Shown piece after piece: positions 35,093 to 40,590 of a stretch of DNA of 40,590 nt. The DNA is from Spirosoma fluviale (lineage in GTDB: Bacteria > Bacteroidota > Bacteroidia > Cytophagales > Spirosomataceae): assembly GCA_945906795.1 (NCBI GenBank), contig CAMDRO010000018.1:1-40590 (forward strand). Reading direction: 5' to 3'. Below the pieces are notes generated by a model. That model worked only from the letters and a program-made list of their open reading frames with translations, was not told where the DNA came from and did not search any database. How positions within the stretch are numbered: position 1 is the stretch's first letter; the number at the start of each line of letters is the position of its first letter. A program made the translations under genes and the position numbers.

Positions 35093-36378
35093 GCCAAGCA
35101 TCAAATCAGATCGGAAAATTAGATTGGATCACGGTTGGCCTATATGCACTTTTTGTGTTATTGGGTTGGATGAGTATTTACTCAGCCGTGTATAATCCAG
35201 AAGCTCCTTTGTGGATTTTTGATGAGGCATTTTATACGAGCAATGCTGGGCGCCAATTAATTTGGATTGGAACTTCGCTCGTTCTAATCATCTTGATTTT
35301 TGCCTTAGATTTCAGGTTTTTTGAATCTTTTGCGGTGTTTATTTACGCGGCATTTATGTTGGCATTAATTGCCGTCCCCTTTTTAGGTGTGACGGTCAAT
35401 GGATCCCATTCTTGGTTTAAGTTGGGTGGAGTTACGATTCAGCCAGCAGAGTTTGCCAAAACGGCCACGGCACTTTTATTGGCCAAATACCTGAACGATC
35501 CCCAAGTGAATTTGACCAAGTGGATGAGCCAATGGAGGTCTGCGCTCATCATTGCTTTGCCTATGTTGCTGATTATAGGCTCTAATGAAACGGGTTCTGC
35601 CTTGGTTTTTGCCTCATTTATTATTCTTTTATATCGAGAAGGATTGCCCGGTGAATATCCCGGATTATTGATCGCCTTAATCGCGCTTTTTGTCAGCTCT
35701 CTTTTACTAAGCCCTTTGACTATTTTTATTTGTCTTTTAGTTATGGCAAGTCTTTTTGTCATTATTCTGCCGATTTACCAAAGGCGTTTGCCTCAAACTT
35801 ATGTTCGAATGGCAGGAGCTATTGCGATCATTATGGCACTATCAACGCTTGTCGATTGGGTGGTCAATCATGTTTTAAAGGAACATCAGCGCAATCGAAT
35901 CAAGGTTTTACTAGATCCTTCTTTTGATACTAGGGGCTTAGGATATCAGGTGACCCAATCAAAAATTGCGATTGGCTCTGGGGGATTTTGGGGCAAAGGA
36001 TATTTAGGGGGGACCCAGACAAAATTTGATTTTGTGCCTGAGCAAAGTACCGACTTTATTTTTTGTACGATTGGAGAGGAATTTGGGTTTGTAGGGGTGA
36101 TGGCGGTTATTGTGTTGTTTTTGTTTTTTCTTTGGCGTTTGTTGTATTTAGCAGACCAACAGCGATCTAGGTTTGCCCGAGCCTACGGATTTGGGGTGGT
36201 TGGGATATTATTTTTTCATTTTTTAGTGAACATTGGAATGACGATTGGATTGATGCCAATAATGGGAATTCCGTTGCCATTCTTCAGTTATGGTGGTTCT
36301 TCACTTTGGTCTTTCACTATTTTATTATTTATATTTTTAAAACTTGATGCGCATCGTTCCGACACGCTATCTAGATAA
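35089..36378 (+). CDS. rodA: RodA-type SEDS peptidoglycan glycosyltransferase
   Basis: This 429-residue inner-membrane protein has about ten transmembrane helices. It polymerises lipid II during cell elongation and pairs with PBP2, whose gene overlaps its start. Family landmarks are 'NGSHSWFKLGGVTIQPAEFAKTA' (about 104-126), 'EHQRNRIKVLLDPSFDTRGLGYQVTQSKIAIGSGGFWGKGYLGGTQTKFDFVPEQSTDFIF' in pieces (about 264-325), and the C-terminal 'GIPLPFFSYGGSSLW'. The Gln-Ser-Lys-Ile-Ala-Ile-Gly-Ser-Gly-Gly stretch and the 'PEQSTDF' motif favour RodA over FtsW. An MFS gene follows after nine bases. Confidence 0.96.
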   Translation: MSQASNQIGKLDWITVGLYALFVLLGWMSIYSAVYNPEAPLWIFDEAFYTSNAGRQLIWIGTSLVLIILIFALDFRFFESFAVFIYAAFMLALIAVPFLGVTVNGSHSWFKLGGVTIQPAEFAKTATALLLAKYLNDPQVNLTKWMSQWRSALIIALPMLLIIGSNETGSALVFASFIILLYREGLPGEYPGLLIALIALFVSSLLLSPLTIFICLLVMASLFVIILPIYQRRLPQTYVRMAGAIAIIMALSTLVDWVVNHVLKEHQRNRIKVLLDPSFDTRGLGYQVTQSKIAIGSGGFWGKGYLGGTQTKFDFVPEQSTDFIFCTIGEEFGFVGVMAVIVLFLFFLWRLLYLADQQRSRFARAYGFGVVGILFFHFLVNIGMTIGLMPIMGIPLPFFSYGGSSLWSFTILLFIFLKLDAHRSDTLSR

Positions 36379-36387
36379 TATATTTCT

Positions 36388-37620
36388 ATGGAAAATGTAC
36401 CTTTAAGTTCCAAAGCAAAAATGCTCATTGCCGTTGCCGCCCTTGGTTATTTTGTCGACGTATACGATTTAATTCTTTTTTCAGTCGTTCGGAATCCAAG
36501 TTTAAAATCATTAGGTCTATCGGGATATGAATTATTAGATCAAGGGCTTAACCTCATGAATATCCAAATGGGAGGCATGCTTTTAGGGGGAATTTTATGG
36601 GGTGTTTATGGGGATAAAAAGGGCCGAAAATCTGTGTTATTTGGCTCTATTTTAATGTATTCCATCGCCAATGCCCTAAACGGATTTGTCACCGACATGA
36701 ACACCTATGCTATTTTAAGGTTTATCGCCGGGATCGGTTTAGCGGGTGAATTAGGGGCAGGAATTACACTAGTCAACGAAACATTACCAGCCTCAAAACG
36801 TGGGATTGGTACCTTGATTATTGCCGGCGTAGGTGCTTCAGGAGCTATTGTCGCCCCCATCGTTTCGAATTTAAGCGCGGATCCTGAGTGGTGGAGAACC
36901 TGCTATTTTATTGGCGGAGGAATGGGCCTAGCACTTTTACTCTTACGGTTAGGAACTTTTGAATCCTCCATGTATCAGGATTTAGGACAAGGGGTTAAGA
37001 AGGGAAATTTCTTCCAGCTGTTTTCGAATCGAGCTACGTTTACCAAATACATGTATTGTATCATGATGGGATTGCCTATTTGGTACATCATCGGAATTCT
37101 TGTTTTTGCCTCTCCAGAAATCACTCAATCCTTTGGAATTAATGGCCCAATCAATGGGGGAGATGCCATCATGTATTGCTATTTAGGATTGACTTTTGGG
37201 GATTTTGCTAGCGGGGCATTGAGCCAAGTTTTAAAAAGTAGAAAGCAGGCCGTTTTGATTTATTTGACACTTGTCTCATTTTTAGTTATTTATTTCCTGT
37301 ACTTCTTGTCCAACATTAGCGTGTCAATTGGGCATATCATTATCACCGCTTTAGGATTTTTTGGAGGATATTGGGCTGTATTTTTGACCAGTTCTTCGGA
37401 ACAATTTGGGACTAATTTACGTATGACCGTGACCACAACCGTGCCTAATTTTGTGCGTGGAGCTTTAATTCCCATTACGCTATTATTCAAAGCATTAATC
37501 CCTAATTTTGGACTTATTAATGCCGCAGCAATTGTAGGTTTTGTGTGTTTTGGGCTAGCATTTTGGGCGGTCACACATTTAAAGGAGACCTTTGGTGAAT
37601 CACTTGATTACGTAGAATAA
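36388..37620 (+). CDS. Major facilitator superfamily permease
   Basis: This 410-residue inner-membrane transporter has about 12 transmembrane helices. The MFS loop-2 motif appears as 'GVYGDKKGRKSVLFGS' (about 71-87) and helix 4 reads 'LRFIAGIGLAGELGAGITLVNETLP' (about 109-133), a pattern close to sugar- or organic-acid proton symporters. 'ALGYFVDVYDLILFSVV' in helix 1 carries acidic residues in the membrane, common in proton-coupled members. The substrate is unknown. It lies 9 bases after rodA and its stop (37618-37620) overlaps by one base the ATG of a kinase-like protein, so transport and modification may be linked. Confidence 0.87.
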   Translation: MENVPLSSKAKMLIAVAALGYFVDVYDLILFSVVRNPSLKSLGLSGYELLDQGLNLMNIQMGGMLLGGILWGVYGDKKGRKSVLFGSILMYSIANALNGFVTDMNTYAILRFIAGIGLAGELGAGITLVNETLPASKRGIGTLIIAGVGASGAIVAPIVSNLSADPEWWRTCYFIGGGMGLALLLLRLGTFESSMYQDLGQGVKKGNFFQLFSNRATFTKYMYCIMMGLPIWYIIGILVFASPEITQSFGINGPINGGDAIMYCYLGLTFGDFASGALSQVLKSRKQAVLIYLTLVSFLVIYFLYFLSNISVSIGHIIITALGFFGGYWAVFLTSSSEQFGTNLRMTVTTTVPNFVRGALIPITLLFKALIPNFGLINAAAIVGFVCFGLAFWAVTHLKETFGESLDYVE

Positions 37621-38642
37621 TGGCCTTAATTACTAAGAAAAAAATCCTTTATCGCATTAATCACCAACTTCGTAGGTATTTAAAAAAATACAACCGAGAG
37701 TACACGATGAATATTAGTTATGCGGATTTGTTGCGTTATGATAACGCGATTATTTTGTATGACAAAAATGGGGTTGATACGCTTTGGGAATCGGTTTTTT
37801 ATTCGCCAGGAGATCAGGAAGGTGTTTATGAATCGCTGAAACAGATTTATGCCGACTTAAAAACAGATGGAAACAAGGAGGTAATCAAGCATTTGGTGAT
37901 CGACCGAGTGGATTTTTGTACCTATGGAAATACGCATCCTTTCCGGATCCGAATTGTCAATCGGGTTAATGATAACTTTGATTATTTCTACATTAAAATT
38001 GCCGATGCGTCCCGTGTGTATGGATTGGAATTAGAGCATATTTTGTCTCCCAATCGGATTAATTATGTGACCCATGAAAACACCTTAGTGGAAGAGCATA
38101 TTGCGGGAGTTCCTGGCGATATATTCCTCCAGCAGTCACTTGAGACAGATTTGGAGGCACCGATACGATTGGCGAAGGAATTTGTTAAATTTAATGAGCG
38201 TTGCTTGGTCCAAGTATTAGGCGATATGCATAGTGCCAATTATGTGGTAATTACCACGCCAGATTTCGAGGAAATTTATTATCGGATTCGGCCGATTGAT
38301 TTTGACCAACAATGTTACGAAGGTAAGAAATCGGTGTATATGCCACAGTATTTCAAACAAAATAACTCGCTCATTGAATTAGGGATGAAGTTGATGACAC
38401 CAGAATCTGTGTGGCAGTATCAAATCGAGGAGCGCTCGATGATTGCGAGCCGATTAAAATCAGAAAACCAGCGCGTATATGACCTGATGGACGTGATGTC
38501 AAAGGACGAAATTGCGCCTTTAGAAAATGTAGATCAATTAAAATCTGAATTAGCGAAACACTATCAAGATGATCGTTTTTTAGCTTGTCAAACGATGGGG
38601 GAAATTGTTTGGCATAGTTTAGAATTAGTGATGAAACACTAA
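37620..38642 (+). CDS. Unrecognised protein with protein-kinase/APH-like motifs
   Basis: I do not recognise this 340-residue family by name. Spaced motifs resemble the kinase fold: 'YFYIKIAD' with K126 as a candidate beta-3 lysine, E137 or E139 shortly after as an alpha-C glutamate, and a hinge-like 'TLVEEHIAGVPG' (155-166). A catalytic-loop-like 'LGDMHSANYVV' (D202, H204, N207) is followed by 'RPIDFDQQ' with D227 and D229 as a metal-binding DFD. APH-type enzymes show HGDxHxxN then DFD, and here the first His is Leu. No signal peptide or membrane segment is seen. It overlaps the MFS stop by one base, and its own stop overlaps the convergent DUF423 stop. A small-molecule kinase acting on the permease's substrate is a guess. 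Confidence 0.6.
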   Translation: MALITKKKILYRINHQLRRYLKKYNREYTMNISYADLLRYDNAIILYDKNGVDTLWESVFYSPGDQEGVYESLKQIYADLKTDGNKEVIKHLVIDRVDFCTYGNTHPFRIRIVNRVNDNFDYFYIKIADASRVYGLELEHILSPNRINYVTHENTLVEEHIAGVPGDIFLQQSLETDLEAPIRLAKEFVKFNERCLVQVLGDMHSANYVVITTPDFEEIYYRIRPIDFDQQCYEGKKSVYMPQYFKQNNSLIELGMKLMTPESVWQYQIEERSMIASRLKSENQRVYDLMDVMSKDEIAPLENVDQLKSELAKHYQDDRFLACQTMGEIVWHSLELVMKH

Positions 38643-39013
38643 TCCTTTTTAACGGCATCAAAAGCCATTAATGCAAATCCAAGGATACATGCTAATCCAC
38701 CAATAGGTGCTATGGCTCCCCAAAATAGTTGTTGGCTTATGCATATCAAATACAAAGACCCTGGAAATATAATTGAGCCAGTAATGTGAAAATAGCTGGC
38801 TATTTTTAGCCATTTGCTAGGCCTAATGGTTTGTAAAATGCCCAATAAAATGAGGGCTAATCCTCCGTACATTTGATAGCGAGCAGCGGTCTCAAAAGTC
38901 TCTAGGCGATTTATTTCCATCAAGTATTGTTTCCAAGCATGCGCTCCGAAGGCACCTATGGCCACGGAGGTTGCTGCAAAAATTGAACCTGAAAATAGCG
39001 CTAGATTTTTCAT
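38639..39013 (-). CDS. DUF423 (YgdD-like) membrane protein
   Basis: This 124-residue protein has four hydrophobic helices. The DUF423 signature is clear: 'SGSIFAATSVAIGAFGAHAW' at the N-terminus, 'FETAARYQMYGGLALILLG' in the second helix region, 'FHITGSIIFPGSLYLI' in the third and 'IAPIGGLACILGFALMAFDA' in the last. The function of the family is unknown. It lies just beyond the atpH terminator on the same strand, with no promoter visible between, so it probably depends on readthrough. Its stop overlaps that of the convergent kinase-like gene by four bases. Confidence 0.93.
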   Translation of the reverse strand: MKNLALFSGSIFAATSVAIGAFGAHAWKQYLMEINRLETFETAARYQMYGGLALILLGILQTIRPSKWLKIASYFHITGSIIFPGSLYLICISQQLFWGAIAPIGGLACILGFALMAFDAVKKD

Positions 39014-39023
39014 TTTAGAGGAT

Positions 39024-39050
39024 ATAAAAAAAGCCTTTTCAAAAGGCTTT
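39024..39050 (-). terminator. Intrinsic terminator after atpH
   Basis: On the minus strand AAAGCCTTT pairs with AAAGGCTTT around a TGA loop and is followed by TTTTTATA. It begins six bases beyond the atpH stop codon and closes the visible ATP synthase operon. Confidence 0.85.
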
Positions 39051-39055
39051 AAATT

Positions 39056-39592
39056 TTATGATGCAAGAGTGACTTTCAAATCATTCAATTTTCTGCGGAT
39101 GGAGTCGTCAATTTGTTGGTCTCCAACGCGCAAGATAAATCCTCCAATCAAAGACTCATCGATATGCTCGGTTAATTCTACCTCTTTGCCTGTATAATCT
39201 TTTACTATACCTGTAACCGTTTTCTTTTGTTCTGAAGTCAGTGCAGTGGCGCTAGTAATATTAGCTTTTTGAATTCCTTTATATTCTTTATAAAGATTGA
39301 TAAATTCTTTGGAAATGGCGGGCAAAATACTTTCTCTGTTTTTATTGGTAATAATGACAAAGATTGAATAGGTGACCGGATTGAAAATTGATTTAAAAAG
39401 CTTATTCAGAATGGCTAATTTGGTATAATGTTTGATGATGGGACTTTTAAGCGCTAAAACTAGGTCTTTACTTCCTTCACATATTTCTTTAAAGCCAAGC
39501 ATGTCTGTATATACGGCATCCACTACTTTTTTTTCTATGGCGAAATCTAGTAGCGATTTAGCATATCTATGAGCAACAATTAATTCAGACAT
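39056..39592 (-). CDS. atpH: ATP synthase F1 subunit delta
   Basis: This 178-residue protein is part of the peripheral stalk, joining the alpha-beta head to the b subunit. Family marks are the N-terminal 'RYAKSLLDFAIEKKVVDAVYTDM' and the C-terminal 'VELTEHIDESLIGGFILRVGDQQIDDSIRRKLNDLKVTL', the classic OSCP/delta signature. Normal length. It lies 26 bases downstream of atpF. The alpha and gamma genes, which usually follow, are not here; a terminator and DUF423 follow instead. Confidence 0.96.
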   Translation of the reverse strand: MSELIVAHRYAKSLLDFAIEKKVVDAVYTDMLGFKEICEGSKDLVLALKSPIIKHYTKLAILNKLFKSIFNPVTYSIFVIITNKNRESILPAISKEFINLYKEYKGIQKANITSATALTSEQKKTVTGIVKDYTGKEVELTEHIDESLIGGFILRVGDQQIDDSIRRKLNDLKVTLAS

Positions 39593-39618
39593 TTTTAATT
39601 AATTTAACGATTTATCAA

Positions 39619-40110
39619 TTATAACTTAACTTCTGCAATCCAGTCAGAGACTAATTTTTCTTGCGCAGATTTATCTTTCAACTGATTTTTAAGAACTTTT
39701 TCAGCTAATTCCAAAGAAAGATTTGCAGCTTCTTTGCGGATAGCACTTACTGCGGCAACTTTTTCTTGTTCAAAAGCCACTCTTGCTTTATCTATTTCTT
39801 GAGCTGCAGCTGTCTGCGCATCTAATTTAGCCTGTGCAATCATCGCATCAGCCGCTTCTTTAGCTTGTTTAATAACAGCATCGCGATCTGCTTTCGCGCT
39901 AGCGATTAACTGCTCATTACCTGCTTTTAACTCAGCCATTTCTTTGCGAGTAGTTTCCGACAACTTAATGGCTTCATCAATGGATTGCTCACGCTCATCC
40001 AATGAATTGATAATAGGTTTCCAAGCGAATTTAGCGAGAACAAAGAATAATGATCCAAATACAATAACTTGCCAAAATAATAATCCAAAGTCTGGGGTAA
40101 TTAACTCCAT
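39619..40110 (-). CDS. atpF: ATP synthase F0 subunit b
   Basis: This 163-residue protein has one N-terminal membrane helix ('FGLLFWQVIVFGSLFFVLAKFAW', about 8-30) and a long charged, Ala-rich coiled coil that forms the peripheral stalk. 'PIINSLDEREQSIDEAIKLSE' just after the membrane helix is the usual b-subunit pattern ('I...L..R...I...l..Ae'). Normal length. It is separated from atpE by 129 bases holding two hairpins, and is followed by atpH. Confidence 0.96.
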   Translation of the reverse strand: MELITPDFGLLFWQVIVFGSLFFVLAKFAWKPIINSLDEREQSIDEAIKLSETTRKEMAELKAGNEQLIASAKADRDAVIKQAKEAADAMIAQAKLDAQTAAAQEIDKARVAFEQEKVAAVSAIRKEAANLSLELAEKVLKNQLKDKSAQEKLVSDWIAEVKL

Positions 40111-40144
40111 ATCGTATATAAATTTAAAAAATGAGCATCATTTT

Positions 40145-40188
40145 AATAAGCACAATTTGATTCCAATTGAGTTCAAATTGCGCTTATT
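40145..40188 (-). promoter_or_regulatory. 16-bp RNA hairpin between atpE and atpF
   Basis: The two arms (40145-40160 and 40173-40188) pair over 16 positions around a 12-base loop. On the minus strand, the one non-Watson-Crick position is a G-U pair, while on plus it would be an A-C mismatch, so the structure fits the atp mRNA. No T run follows on the minus strand, so it is not a simple terminator of that transcript. A role in setting the atpE to atpF ratio by processing or mRNA stability is inferred. Confidence 0.6.
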
Positions 40189-40194
40189 TTTTTT

Positions 40195-40229
40195 GAATCT
40201 GATTTCTAAGGCTATTCCTTAGAAGATTC
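40195..40229 (-). promoter_or_regulatory. Second hairpin just after atpE
   Basis: TTCTAAGG (40204-40211) pairs perfectly with CCTTAGAA (40217-40224) around a 5-base loop, with an outer GAATC/GATTC pair. It starts 10 bases beyond the atpE stop on the minus strand, and the first hairpin follows. It could protect the atpE message 3' end. Confidence 0.55.
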
Positions 40230-40239
40230 GATTTGTCAA

Positions 40240-40521
<282 letters not shown>

Positions 40522-40590
40522 TTAATGGTGATGCTCCTCTACTGCAGCTCCTATATAAGTCGAAACTAACATGGTGAAAATGTAGGCTTG
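40522..40590 (-). CDS. atpB: ATP synthase F0 subunit a, 3' end only (truncated by window edge)
   Basis: Reading the minus strand from base 40590 gives 22 residues (QAYIFTMLVSTYIGAAVEEH and two further His) and a TAA stop at 40522-40524. 'QAYIFTMLVSTYIG' is the conserved last helix of subunit a ('QA.vF..L...Yi'), and a His-rich tail is common in Bacteroidota. The rest lies outside the window. The order atpB-atpE-atpF-atpH is standard. Confidence 0.9.
   Translation of the reverse strand, partial: QAYIFTMLVSTYIGAAVEEHHH

Overview
The window looks like part of a Bacteroidota chromosome, most probably Cytophagales (Spirosomataceae/Aquirufa-like). This is inferred from gene content and signals, not from a database match. 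Supporting signs are an AT-rich sequence with long AT spacers, SusC/SusD outer-membrane uptake genes, ASPIC/UnbV and FG-GAP lipoproteins, a PorW/SprE-like type IX secretion lipoprotein, a fused alpha-beta 2-oxoacid dehydrogenase E1, an rny-zapA pair, and two near-perfect Bacteroidota promoters (TTTG-N19-TAnnTTTG).

Layout: 1-1386 is a complete IS3-family insertion sequence whose left end coincides with base 1. 1421-5722 (minus) carries a GNAT acetyltransferase and then, behind a terminator, rny, zapA, a coiled-coil protein and a polysaccharide flippase. 5775-7608 (minus) is a LytTR response regulator with a LytS-type histidine kinase. 7746-11427 (plus) pairs a DUF1080/PA14 protein with a propeller-cytochrome c dehydrogenase-like protein. 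11502-11879 (minus) is a DUF1573 protein. 12017-16066 (plus) is E1 alpha-beta, nuoI, nuoJ and nuoK, meeting uvrC (minus) tail to tail. After a 485-bp AT-rich leader come susC, susD, a terminator and an FG-GAP/UnbV lipoprotein (18366-26981, plus). 26978-32871 (minus) is a PorW/SprE-like lipoprotein, PBP1A and a cytochrome c-propeller lipoprotein. 32997-38642 (plus) is atpZ, PBP2, rodA, an MFS permease and an unrecognised kinase-like protein. 38639-40590 (minus) is DUF423 and the ATP synthase genes atpH, atpF, atpE and the 3' end of atpB.

Functional themes: energy metabolism (split Complex I and split ATP synthase loci), cell-wall elongation (PBP2-RodA, PBP1A), outer-membrane nutrient capture, and extracytoplasmic sugar oxidation through heme-c/propeller proteins. 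Most genes are ordinary housekeeping genes for this phylum. The least expected items are: (1) an 11-base perfect anti-anti-Shine-Dalgarno match in the susC leader, followed by a CTG-initiated 21-codon mini-ORF whose stop overlaps the susC ATG, in a phylum that usually does not use Shine-Dalgarno pairing; (2) an APH/protein-kinase-like protein translationally coupled to an MFS permease at the end of the PBP2-RodA operon; (3) tandem hairpins between atpE and atpF; (4) a NuoI with a duplicated Lys/Pro/Phe tail. No CRISPR array, tRNA, rRNA or prophage was seen.
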